From Sulfurimonas sp. (GTDB lineage Bacteria; Campylobacterota; Campylobacteria; Campylobacterales; Sulfurimonadaceae): a DNA stretch of 10,700 nucleotides. The notes under the pieces were generated by a model. The model did no database searches. It was not told where the DNA came from and saw only the letters and a program-made list of their open reading frames with translations. The position numbers were made by a program, and so were the translations under genes. This document shows, one piece after another, positions 1-6,572 of the stretch. The stretch lies in contig NVUO01000008.1 in the NCBI GenBank assembly GCA_002733155.1, positions 8,340-19,039 of the forward strand, given 5' to 3'. The number at the start of each line of letters is the position of its first letter. Position 1 is the first letter of the stretch.

Positions 1-750
1 GATTATGAAAATGATATAAACGATAAAACATCAATGCTTATGAAAGTACATAAATCCAACTACTCCATAGAGGGTTTTAGCAGTGAGGTAGAGTTTAAAG
101 AGCTGATTAAACTTGCTAAAGACAAAGGTATTATAGATTACTATGATATGGGAAGCGGACATTTGGTTGATTTACCTTATGGACTTGATTTACATGAACC
201 ATCAGTAATAAAATACATGCAGGAAAATCCTTCTCTTCTTAGTTTTTCAGGTGATAAACTTCTTGGAAGTGTTCAAGCCGGAATAATAGTAGGAAAAAAA
301 AAGTATATAGAAAAACTCAAAAAGAATCAGCTCTTAAGAATGTTAAGAGTAGACAAACTGACCTTAGCCCTCTTAGAAGAGAGCATCAAGTCTATTCTAC
401 TGGGAAATATAGACGATATTCCTACTTTAAAAATGCTTTTTACAAACAGCGAACAACTTAAAGAGAATGCAGAAATTTTAAAAGAGTCTATACAAGAGAT
501 ATCCGCCTGTGAAATTATCCATACAAAAACAGTTATAGGCGGAGGTACAACTCCAAACAGGACTATTCCTACTGTGGCACTTGCCGTAAAAATAAAAAAC
601 TATAAACCAAATAAGATGGAAAAACTTTTTAGAGAAAAAAATATCATAGGTCGTATAGAAGATGAGAAGTTTTTACTTGATTTTCGAGCCATTAACAAAA
701 ATGAAATAGAGCAAATAATAAAAGCGGCAAAAGAGATATCAGATGTCTAA
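1..750 (+). CDS. selA: L-seryl-tRNA(Sec) selenium transferase, 3' part (5' end outside window)
   Basis: SelA is a PLP enzyme that converts Ser-tRNA(Sec) to selenocysteinyl-tRNA(Sec) using selenophosphate. The frame is already open at base 1 (DYENDINDKTSMLMKVH...), so the first ATG, at 34, is internal; SelA proteins are about 450-460 aa and only the last 249 codons are visible. Family landmarks seen are LMKVHKSNYSIEGF, the PLP-lysine region SFSGDKLLGSVQAG (Schiff-base Lys codon at 256-258), LRVDKLTLALLE, and GGGTTPNRTIPT near the C-terminus. The last 8 nt overlap the selB start, which implies one transcript and coupled translation. No damage is visible. Identification is very secure; only the N-terminus is missing. 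Confidence 0.96.
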   Translation, partial: DYENDINDKTSMLMKVHKSNYSIEGFSSEVEFKELIKLAKDKGIIDYYDMGSGHLVDLPYGLDLHEPSVIKYMQENPSLLSFSGDKLLGSVQAGIIVGKKKYIEKLKKNQLLRMLRVDKLTLALLEESIKSILLGNIDDIPTLKMLFTNSEQLKENAEILKESIQEISACEIIHTKTVIGGGTTPNRTIPTVALAVKIKNYKPNKMEKLFREKNIIGRIEDEKFLLDFRAINKNEIEQIIKAAKEISDV

Positions 751-2578
751 TTTTATTATAGGTACCTGTGGGCATATAGACCACGGTAAAACGGCTCTTA
801 TTAAGGCATTAAACGGTTTTGAGGGCGACACAACTAAAGAAGAAAAAGAGCGTGGCATAACGATAGACCTGAGTTTTTCAAATATTGTAAAAGATGAAAA
901 AAACATATCTTTTATAGATGTGCCCGGACATGAAAAACTGGTAAAAAACATGATAGCAGGGGCTTTCTCTTTTGACTGTGTACTTATCGTCGTTAGTGCC
1001 ATTGAGGGTATAAAACCGCAGACTATAGAGCATTTAGAGATTTTAAATCTTCTAGGTGTCAAAAATGCCGTTTTGGTCTTGAGTAAAAAAGATTTACTCA
1101 GCGAGTCAGACTTAGCAAAAAAGCTGCTAGAAACGCAAGAGTTTATATCTAAATATGATTTTGATCTGAAGTTTGGCATGGGAGTCTCTATTTATGATGA
1201 AAGTTCTATTGAAAATTTAAAAAGCAGACTATTCAGCCTCAATGCCAGCACAAAAATAGAAGAGAATTTCTTTAGATATTATATAGACAGGGTTTTTAGC
1301 ATTAAGGGTGCGGGTACTGTTGTCACGGGTACAGTCCTTGGAAAACCTATCAAAGTTAATGAGAGAGTGTTTATTAGCGAGCTGCAAAAAGAGTGCAAGA
1401 TAAAAAAACTCCACATTCATGGAAAAGATGTAGAAGAAGCAGATATTTCAAATAGAACTGCCATTAATCTAAATGGAATTGATGCAAAAGATATAAAAAG
1501 AGGTTTTCTACTTAGTAGAAAAGGGTATTTAAGAGGTTTTAAATCTATTGACATCTCTTTTAAAACACTCAATGATAAGCTTTTACATCATAACAGAGAG
1601 TATTCTGTTTATATAGGCTCAAGAAAAATAGATGCAAAAGTTTTACTTTTTGATTCTCAAGACTCTTTAGAAGAAGGTTTTGCTAGTATAAAAAGTGAAG
1701 AGAATATTTTCAGCATTTATAATGAAAAGTTAATTATTAGAGAGGGAAATTTCACGGTGGCAGGAGGAGTTGTTTTAAATCCTGTTAATGACCCTATGAA
1801 AAAGAGTCAAAAGCTGAATTTGCTTAAGGTCTTGGAAAAAAAAGAGATTTCAAAAGCTTATGAGGTTTTATTAGATGCACATAAAAAAGGTTTAGGTTTA
1901 ATCTCATCTGTACAAAGATTTGCACTCTCTCATGCAGAAGCACTCAGTAATGCAAGAAAGTTAGAGAACTGTTTTGTAGATGAAAAAGAGTTGATTATTT
2001 ATCCAATCTCTACAAAAGAGATTATTTATAACAGTATTAAAGATATATATACAAAAAATCAATATTCACTTCTCTCAAATGCTTCTATAAAACTTAGACT
2101 TAAATGGGCTAGTGAAGGGTTTATAGAACTCGTACTTAATGAACTTGTAAATGAAAAGTTTTTAGTAAAAGATGGAAATCTATTTAAAAATGCAGATATA
2201 AAAGAGGATTTCAAAACTTCACTAGAACATATTATGTTAAAGCGTTTAGAATCAGAAGGAGTAGCTCCAACTGCTCCTTATAATATCTATGATGATTTAG
2301 ATCTGGATAGAAAAATGGGTGATAATATACTCAAATCTTTATGCGCTAAAAAACAGGTTTTAAGACTTCAGCACAACCTTTTCATACATGCACAGAGCTT
2401 AAGTAAAATTGTTTTTGATATGAAAAGTATTATAAAAAGAGATGGTTACATAAATATATCGAATTTCAAAGATATGCATTCACTAAGTAGAAAATATCTT
2501 ATAGCTTATTTGGACTATTTGGATAATTTTTCTGAGATTAAAAAGCAGGATAATAAGAGAGTGCTCAATACAATATAG
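743..2578 (+). CDS. selB: Selenocysteine-specific elongation factor SelB
   Basis: SelB is an EF-Tu-like GTPase that carries Sec-tRNA(Sec) to UGA codons marked by an mRNA hairpin (SECIS). The 611 aa match the usual bacterial length (about 610-630). The GTPase domain shows G1 GTCGHIDHGKT (residues 7-17), the switch I region DTTKEEKERGITIDLSF (29-45), G3 DVPGH (59-63) and G4 SKKD (114-117; Ser replaces the usual Asn or Thr). A beta-barrel domain follows with FSIKGAGTVVTGTV (about 187-200). The C-terminal third, from about residue 370, corresponds to the winged-helix repeats that bind SECIS RNA. The ATG at 743 lies inside the selA end, with 8 nt overlap, and is the only start that preserves the G1 region. 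Mobile-element sequence begins about 22 nt after the stop. The gene looks intact. Confidence 0.96.
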   Translation: MSNFIIGTCGHIDHGKTALIKALNGFEGDTTKEEKERGITIDLSFSNIVKDEKNISFIDVPGHEKLVKNMIAGAFSFDCVLIVVSAIEGIKPQTIEHLEILNLLGVKNAVLVLSKKDLLSESDLAKKLLETQEFISKYDFDLKFGMGVSIYDESSIENLKSRLFSLNASTKIEENFFRYYIDRVFSIKGAGTVVTGTVLGKPIKVNERVFISELQKECKIKKLHIHGKDVEEADISNRTAINLNGIDAKDIKRGFLLSRKGYLRGFKSIDISFKTLNDKLLHHNREYSVYIGSRKIDAKVLLFDSQDSLEEGFASIKSEENIFSIYNEKLIIREGNFTVAGGVVLNPVNDPMKKSQKLNLLKVLEKKEISKAYEVLLDAHKKGLGLISSVQRFALSHAEALSNARKLENCFVDEKELIIYPISTKEIIYNSIKDIYTKNQYSLLSNASIKLRLKWASEGFIELVLNELVNEKFLVKDGNLFKNADIKEDFKTSLEHIMLKRLESEGVAPTAPYNIYDDLDLDRKMGDNILKSLCAKKQVLRLQHNLFIHAQSLSKIVFDMKSIIKRDGYINISNFKDMHSLSRKYLIAYLDYLDNFSEIKKQDNKRVLNTI

Positions 2579-2600
2579 ATAATTATATAGTATATTTTTC

Positions 2601-2630
2601 GAGAGCGTTTAAAATTCCGTGTCAACTACA
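2601..2630. repeat. Probable terminal inverted repeat of an IS256-family element (one end only)
   Basis: This stretch starts GAGAGCGTTTAAAATTCCG and continues through GTGTCAACTACA. It lies 14 nt beyond the stop codon of the IS256-type transposase remnant read on the minus strand, where the outer end of such an element should be. A short end containing a GTGTCAAC-like core is typical of the family. The partner end is absent from the window, so no target duplication can be assessed. The exact outer base is inferred, not proven. Confidence 0.5.
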
Positions 2631-2644
2631 ATCCGTAACATAAG

Positions 2645-2757
2645 TTACACCTTTAAATATTTATCCAGCCTCCCTTCAAAAAATATAGCGAGTTGAGAGA
2701 TTGTGAGTGACCAATTTTTCACAGGCATTATACTACCCCAAGAAAATCAAACAACTA
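2645..2757 (-). pseudogene. IS256-family transposase, C-terminal remnant
   Basis: Read on the minus strand, the frame ends ...WGSIMPVKNWSL, then LAIFFEGRLDKYLKV and a TAA (2645-2647). The pattern PxxNW...QLxIxFEGRL closes IS256 (mutator-type) transposases, which are normally about 400 aa, so only about the last 30 residues survive. The frame meets a stop (2747-2749) just before the left end of the IS1634-family element, which evidently removed or separated the rest. No other part of this transposase lies on the far side of that element. The remnant has no function. The family call rests on a short but characteristic motif. Confidence 0.7.
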
Positions 2758-2772
2758 TTTCCTAACTTAGGA
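2758..2772. repeat. Left inverted repeat of the IS1634-family element
   Basis: TTTCCTAACTTAGGA pairs with the reverse complement of 4756-4770 at 13 of 15 positions, 11 of 12 in the inner core. The outermost base is uncertain by about three positions because no target duplication is available to fix it. Confidence 0.7.
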
Positions 2773-2862
2773 CAAAAGCACTACAGCAACACCTAGTAAC
2801 TTCCTTAAACAAGTGAGATGGTTTTTTAGTAGAAATTGTAGTGCCTACCAATTTTATACAAT

Positions 2863-2891
2863 TTGTTTTTATAATATAATTCAGCTATAAT
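2863..2891 (+). promoter_or_regulatory. Promoter of the IS1634-family transposase, probably giving a leaderless mRNA
   Basis: TTGTTT (2863-2868), a 17-nt spacer and a perfect TATAAT (2886-2891) place transcription start at or next to the ATG (2899). No Shine-Dalgarno sequence precedes the ATG. Two further TATAAT boxes overlap at 2870-2880 and could give a short leader instead. Leaderless or unassisted initiation would keep transposase levels low. This is inference from spacing only. Confidence 0.5.
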
Positions 2892-2898
2892 TCTTTAC

Positions 2899-4683
2899 AT
2901 GTTTGTAAGAGTAAAAAGTACACCAAAAAGTCCAAGAAAATCGGTTCAGATAGTTCACTCGCATAGAGTAGGTTCTAAAGTAAAACAGAAGATTATTAAA
3001 CATATTGGGGTAGCATTTGATGACAAAGAGTTAGAGGAATTAAAAGCATTAGCTAACTCAATCAAAGCACAACTAGAATCTAAAAGTCAACTACCACTAT
3101 ATTCACCACAGGAGATAGAGGATTTAGCAAATAAAGCTGTGGCTTCAAAAGAAAAGGAATCTAAACTCATTAAAGTGAGTGAAGTAAATAGAGAAGATTA
3201 TGATGTAAATTTACTAGATATACTAGAGGAGGATAGAATAATTAAAGGAATCCATGATATTTATGGAAAACTCTATGATGAGATGAACTTTAAAAGTGTA
3301 CTTCCTAATCCCACTAGACATATGGCAGCATCTAAAGCACTTAAAGAGATAGTATTAGCAAGAGTTGCAAATCCAGATAGTAAGAGTGGTAGTGTAGATA
3401 CGCTAGCTTCAAAGTTTGGAGTAAATATAAATCTTAAATCAGTGTATCGTATGATGGATATGATAGATAATAGCGGTATTAAGAAACTTAATAAACTTGT
3501 ACTCACTAAAACTAAAATACTTCTTGACGATAAGATAGATGTAATTTACTTTGACGCGACTACACTTTACTTTGAAAGTTTTACAGAGGATGTTGATAAC
3601 CCAGAAGATGAAAATGAAGCAATACGAAAGAATGGTTATTCTAAAGATGGGAAGTTTAATCAACCACAAGTGGTATTAGCACTTCTTGTAACCAAACAAG
3701 GCTTACCAATTGGATATAAAGCATTTAGTGGAGATACATTTGATGGTAATATGCCCGAACGAAGTGACAAATGCCCTTGGGGTGCAATAATACCATCACT
3801 TAAAGAGATAGAGGACGAATTTAAAGTAGATAAAATAGTATATGTAGCAGATGCAGGGATGTTTAATAAAGCAAACTTAGAAGAGTTTGATAAGAATAAA
3901 AATATGACTTATATCGTTGGTGCTAAAATCAAAACAATGACTAAATCAATAAAAGAACAAATACTAAAAACCGATGACTTTAAAGATATAAATGATGATA
4001 CAAAAGTAAAAACAATAGATTATCAAGGTAAAAAGCTACTTATATCATACTCGTGCAAAAGAGCAAGAAAAGATAAGCATGATAGAGAAAAAGCTATCAA
4101 AAAACTCAAAAAAAGATTAGAGAGTTCTAAATCTGTAAAATCACAATTATCTAATAATGGATATAAAAAATATTTACAACTTGAACAAACTGGTGTAGAT
4201 ATAAAAAATGCTCAAAAAACATCTTGTGATATAGCAATTACACTCAATGAAGAAAAAATAGTTGAAGATGAAGCTTGGGATGGATTAAAAGGGATAGTTA
4301 CAAAGAATATTGCTTTATCAGATGAAGAACTTATTCATCAATATTCTAATTTATGGCAAGTTGAAGAGAGTTTTAGAATAACGAAACATGATTTGAAAAT
4401 TAGACCAATATATCATTGGAAACCAAATAGAGTAAAAGCTCACTTAGCTATCTCCTTTATGGCTTATGCACTAGTAAGGCATTTAGAATATAGAGTAAGG
4501 CTTCAATATAAAAAACTATCACCTGAAAAAATTAGACAGATACTCCTATCAGTTCAAACATCTATACTTTATGATACTTCAACTAATAAAAAATTTGCAA
4601 TGCCTTCTAGAGTGAGTGAAGATGCTAAAAAAATTTATAAACTTATGGAGGTTCCTGTTACCTTAAAACCAGCTATCTTATAA
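2899..4683 (+). CDS. IS1634-family DDE transposase
   Basis: This enzyme cuts and joins the ends of the surrounding element. The N-terminus (RKSVQIVHSHRVGSKVKQKIIKHIG, about residues 13-37, quoted here only as landmarks VQIVHSHRVG and KIIKHIGVAF) is typical of IS1634 transposases. Catalytic residues are visible: D219 in YFDATTLYFE, D318 in VYVADAGMFN, and E489 in the IS4-group signature YSNLWQVEESFRITK (Y482, R493, K496). A lysine-rich segment at about 385-415 lies in the insertion domain before the final Glu. At 594 aa with no stops or frameshifts, it looks full length and probably active. The ATG lacks a ribosome binding site and follows a TATAAT box by 7 nt. It is the only gene of the element. 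Confidence 0.93.
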   Translation: MFVRVKSTPKSPRKSVQIVHSHRVGSKVKQKIIKHIGVAFDDKELEELKALANSIKAQLESKSQLPLYSPQEIEDLANKAVASKEKESKLIKVSEVNREDYDVNLLDILEEDRIIKGIHDIYGKLYDEMNFKSVLPNPTRHMAASKALKEIVLARVANPDSKSGSVDTLASKFGVNINLKSVYRMMDMIDNSGIKKLNKLVLTKTKILLDDKIDVIYFDATTLYFESFTEDVDNPEDENEAIRKNGYSKDGKFNQPQVVLALLVTKQGLPIGYKAFSGDTFDGNMPERSDKCPWGAIIPSLKEIEDEFKVDKIVYVADAGMFNKANLEEFDKNKNMTYIVGAKIKTMTKSIKEQILKTDDFKDINDDTKVKTIDYQGKKLLISYSCKRARKDKHDREKAIKKLKKRLESSKSVKSQLSNNGYKKYLQLEQTGVDIKNAQKTSCDIAITLNEEKIVEDEAWDGLKGIVTKNIALSDEELIHQYSNLWQVEESFRITKHDLKIRPIYHWKPNRVKAHLAISFMAYALVRHLEYRVRLQYKKLSPEKIRQILLSVQTSILYDTSTNKKFAMPSRVSEDAKKIYKLMEVPVTLKPAIL

Positions 4684-4755
4684 AATAATCAAGTTAATGT
4701 AGTGCCTAAACAAAAATTGAAACTTCGTAATATAGGCGTTTGTTTGAAAATCGTA

Positions 4756-4770
4756 TCCTAAGTCAGGAGA
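4756..4770. repeat. Right inverted repeat of the IS1634-family element
   Basis: TCCTAAGTCAGGAGA is the reverse complement of the left end with two mismatches in 15. It lies 73 nt after the transposase stop and directly abuts the helix-turn-helix remnant. Confidence 0.7.
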
Positions 4771-4771
4771 A

Positions 4772-4843
4772 TACCAAGTAGCTAAAAAGCTTGGTGTATA
4801 TTTGAGAACAATTCAGCATTTTGAAATTGCTAATAAAAAATAG
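4772..4843 (+). pseudogene. 3' scrap of a helix-turn-helix protein gene
   Basis: The last 23 codons before TAG (4841-4843) read YQVAKKLGVYLRTIQHFEIANKK. VAKKLGV..RTIQHFE resembles the recognition part of a helix-turn-helix (xVAKxLGVSxRTVQxWE) found in small regulators. Everything upstream is the right end of the IS1634-family element, so the start and most of the gene are gone. Its stop codon falls in the left arm of a hairpin terminator, as expected for a true gene end. Function cannot be assigned; the match is short. Confidence 0.4.
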
Positions 4844-4860
4844 GAAGATTAGTCTTCCTA
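4841..4860. terminator. Bidirectional rho-independent terminator
   Basis: TAGGAAGA, the loop TTAG, then TCTTCCTA form a perfect 8-bp stem. On the plus strand it is followed by TTTTT, and on the minus strand by TTTTTT, so it can stop transcription from both sides. It separates the converging helix-turn-helix remnant (plus) and the small dead gene (minus); both of their TAG stop codons lie within the stem arms. Confidence 0.8.
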
Positions 4861-5196
4861 TTTTTCTTCTTCAAGTTGATAGTATATTTTATAAGCAATA
4901 TGTTCAAATGCTAGCCATGCTAAATAGTTTTTTTAATCTTGATCTTTTAGGTTTATCTCCACCCCTTCAGCTTCAAGCTCCCACCTTATATCTTTTATTT
5001 CGTTGTAATACCTATCATAAAATGCGTGTGTATCTTTATAATATATTAGTGAACTAACCATTCAAAATTGACAACCGTTATTCATTAAATCTTCAAAAAA
5101 AGCTTTTGGATCTTCACTATTTAGTGCTTCTTGTATAACTTCAGCTGTAATTGTATTTAGATTTTCATTTAAAATTGTTTCTAGTTTTTCTCTCAT
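4858..5196 (-). pseudogene. Small phage/plasmid-type protein of unknown function (DUF7222-like), two nonsense codons
   Basis: On the minus strand one continuous frame of 112 codons runs from ATG (5194-5196) to TAG (4858-4860). It is broken by TGA at codon 45 (5062-5064) and TAA at codon 88 (4933-4935), with no frameshift. The translated parts read EVIQEALNSEDPKAFFEDLM, then MVSSLIYYKDTHAFYDRYYN, and after the second stop KNYLAWLAFEHIAYKIYYQL. To my memory this matches a small family seen on plasmids and phages, named DUF7222, whose function is unknown to me; that label is recall, not a search. Both stops are one base from a sense codon (TGA from GGA, TAA from TTA). A good promoter lies upstream and a terminator downstream, so decay looks recent. 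Confidence 0.68.
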
Positions 5197-5236
5197 AATT
5201 ATATAGTTATTTATAAAATATTTTTAAGGTACTTTC

Positions 5237-5264
5237 ATTATATTTGTGTGCTGGGGAAAGTCAA
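5237..5264 (-). promoter_or_regulatory. Promoter of the dead DUF7222-like gene
   Basis: Read on the minus strand, TTGACT (5259-5264), a 16-nt spacer and a perfect TATAAT (5237-5242) form a near-consensus sigma-70 promoter, about 40 nt before the ATG at 5196. The leader would be about 34 nt. No clear ribosome binding site lies before that ATG. Confidence 0.55.
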
Positions 5265-5316
5265 ATTTATTTTGAATTTTCTGCTTGACAAAAGATGAAA
5301 TTATTGTTGATAAATT

Positions 5317-5428
5317 TTATCTATAATCGTGTCCACAATCAAAATATTTTTTTATTTTCTTTCGGGGGATAGGGGAGTGGTTGGCTGCATTTTTCCCTAT
5401 AAAAATGGTGTTACCCTTATTATCATAC
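5317..5428 (-). pseudogene. 37-codon reading frame interrupted at its start codon by the IS30-family insertion
   Basis: Removing the IS30 element and one TAC duplicate restores, on the minus strand, TAA-ATG-TAT-GAT: the EamA stop (6573-6575) followed at once by an ATG (6570-6572). That frame continues into this segment as MYDNKGNTIFIGKN...RKKIKKYFDCGHDYR and ends at TAA 5317-5319. The product would be 37 aa, basic in the middle, with no family I recognise. Direct TAA-ATG contact with the operon end would suit translational coupling, but a frame this short can arise by chance. The segment also has unusual G-rich plus-strand runs (about 5363-5380). It is no longer joined to its start codon. Confidence 0.3.
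5426..5428. repeat. Target-site duplication TAC, left copy (IS30-family)
   Basis: TAC directly precedes the left inverted repeat and recurs at 6568-6570 directly after the right one. A 2-3 bp duplication is normal for IS30-family insertion. It fixes the element's borders. Confidence 0.7.
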
Positions 5429-5456
5429 CCAAAATTTAAACCTGAAGTGCAATTTT
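5429..5456. repeat. Left 28-bp inverted repeat of the IS30-family element
   Basis: It begins CCAAAATTTAAACCTGAAGT and is identical over all 28 bases to the reverse complement of 6540-6567. Bases inside the repeat diverge at once. Confidence 0.92.
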
Positions 5457-5553
5457 TCATAGATAAGAAAAGAGAAATTATAAATTTAGGTTTGAAGTAG
5501 TTAGATGATATGATATTTACTTCTTTAAACCAACCAAAGCAAAGGAAGTATTT

Positions 5554-6525
5554 ATGACATATAATCATCTAACTATGGAAGAAAGATATCATATTCAAGC
5601 TTTAAAAAGCGTTGGGTATAAGCAAGTTGAGATAGCCAAAGAGCTTAATCGAGATAAAGGCATTATAAGTAGGGAGTTACAGCGTAATAGCAGCTCTCAG
5701 ACAAAGTGTTACAGCGCGAATGCAGCGTGTAAGGTTTCACAAGATCGAAGGATGTATGCTTCAAGAGCATCTAACTATAAGATGTGTCTTGAAATTGAAG
5801 CATGGATAAACTATTATATTTTAGAGGACTATTCTCCTGAACAGACCTCTGCTATTTTAAAAGTTAAAAATAAAATTGATATATCTTTAGTACGAATATA
5901 CCAGCTTATTGAAGAAGACAGCTACCTCGGTGGGAGTTTACATAAGCATCTTAGATTTTATCATACAGGTAAAAGAAGAGCTAAATATGGAATGAAATAT
6001 AAGGGGAAAATTGATGGAAGAGTTTCTATTTCACAAAGACCTAGTATTGTAGATGAAAAAATACGTATAGGTGACTTTGAAATTTACACTATCGTTGGTA
6101 GTAATAAAAATGGGGCTATCACGACAGCAGTTGGTCGGGTAACTTATTTAAGCAAGATATCTATTCCAACCACCAAAGAAGCCTTTGCTGTGGAAGCGGA
6201 ACTCACCCGTATACTCAGTCCCATAAAGGATAAGATAAAGACTATTACTTCGGATAATGGACTGGAGTTTTCTAACCATGAAAGTATTTCAAAAACCTTA
6301 GAATGTGATTATTATTTCTGCCATTCTTATTCATCTTAGGAACGAGGGTTAAATGAATAGACTAATGGCCTAATTAGACAATATATTCCCAAAGGAACTA
6401 GCTTCAAAAATATAATGCAAGAGTATATTCAGATGATTGAGGATAAACTTAATAATAGACCGAGAAAAGCTCTTAATTGGCTGACGCCAAATGAAGCCTT
6501 TTATGGGCTTAATCAAGTAGCCTGA
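5554..6525 (+). pseudogene. IS30-family transposase with two amber codons and lost catalytic Asp
   Basis: The single frame spans 323 codons, the normal IS30 length. It starts at ATG 5554 with a good ribosome site AAGGAAG (5542-5548). Residues 1-45 (MTYNHLTMEERYHIQAL, then QVEIAKELNRDKGIISREL) are the IS30 helix-turn-helix. The first DDE position reads GDFEIYTIVG, where relatives have Asp; here it is Y178 (TAC, one step from GAC). VDR after it reads VGR (G194). D234 (TSDNGLEF) and E268 remain, 33 residues apart, as usual. Codon 262 (usual Trp) is TAG at 6337-6339 and codon 269 is TAG at 6358-6360. Beyond them the frame is well kept (TNGLIRQYIPKG, LNNRPRKALNWLTPNEAF) to TGA 6523-6525. Not functional. 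Confidence 0.93.
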
Positions 6526-6539
6526 TTATTTAGTTGTGG

Positions 6540-6567
6540 AAAATTGCACTTCAGGTTTAAATTTTGG
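6540..6567. repeat. Right 28-bp inverted repeat of the IS30-family element
   Basis: It is the exact reverse complement of 5429-5456 and contains AAAATTGCACTTCAGG. It is followed by TAC (6568-6570), the second target duplicate, then by the EamA stop codon. Confidence 0.92.
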
Positions 6568-6570
6568 TAC
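6568..6570. repeat. Target-site duplication TAC, right copy (IS30-family)
   Basis: It matches 5426-5428. Together with the first two bases of the neighbouring sequence on the minus strand, it forms the ATG of the interrupted 37-codon frame. Confidence 0.7.
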
Positions 6571-6572
6571 AT

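Larger units (their letters stand above)
2758..4770 (+). mobile_element. Complete IS1634-family insertion sequence (about 2.0 kb)
   Basis: The element holds a single 594-aa DDE transposase bounded by imperfect inverted repeats. The left end contains CCTAACTTAGGA (2761-2772). The right end contains TCCTAAGTCAGG (4756-4767), its reverse complement with one mismatch; three further outward bases match 2 of 3. The length is near the top of the usual range for this family. Between left end and gene are 138 nt carrying the promoter; 84 nt follow the stop. No target-site duplication is seen. The left flank is IS256 remnant and the right flank is an unrelated helix-turn-helix remnant, which suggests a deletion next to the element. 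The octamer TGTAGTGC occurs at 2837-2844 and 4698-4705, and inverted at 2778-2785, as subterminal repeats. Confidence 0.82.
5429..6567 (+). mobile_element. IS30-family insertion sequence, structurally complete, 1139 bp, dead transposase
   Basis: The borders are two perfect 28-bp inverted repeats flanked by matching TAC trinucleotides. Inside is one IS30-type transposase frame on the plus strand, spanning most of the element but carrying two stop codons. The size of about 1.1 kb is typical for the family. It sits 5 nt beyond the stop of the EamA transporter gene and splits a short frame there. Perfect ends with a dead gene mean it could still be moved by a transposase supplied from another copy. 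Confidence 0.92.

Noticed and set aside
739..1179. 146-aa minus-strand frame opposite selB
   Set aside because: It lies wholly antisense to a well conserved GTPase domain, and its Ser/Phe-rich composition is typical of a shadow frame.
2579..2760. CRISPR array, tRNA (including selC) or small RNA gene near selAB
   Set aside because: No spaced repeats or cloverleaf were seen here or elsewhere in the window; this stretch is explained by the IS256 remnant.
4821..5057. 78-aa plus-strand frame
   Set aside because: It is antisense to the DUF7222-like pseudogene, shows no family resemblance, and starts just before the terminator hairpin.
5062..5064. In-frame TGA in the DUF7222-like frame as a possible selenocysteine codon, tempting because selA and selB are in the window
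   Set aside because: Only a weak stem (GTTAG/CTAAT) follows, and it starts 3 nt after the TGA, not at the usual SECIS spacing. A second stop (TAA, 4933-4935) lies downstream, and the family position looks like glycine. A point mutation explains it better.
5358..5385. G-rich run (GGGGGATAGGGGAGTGG) as a possible G-quadruplex or origin element
   Set aside because: It has too few evenly spaced G-tracts and no partner repeats; on the minus strand it is simply Pro/Arg codons of the split 37-codon frame.
6337..6360. Two TAG codons in the IS30 transposase as programmed readthrough or amber recoding
   Set aside because: Catalytic Asp 178 is also lost (Tyr) and VDR is VGR, so the gene is decaying. 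Intact genes in the window show no internal TAG.
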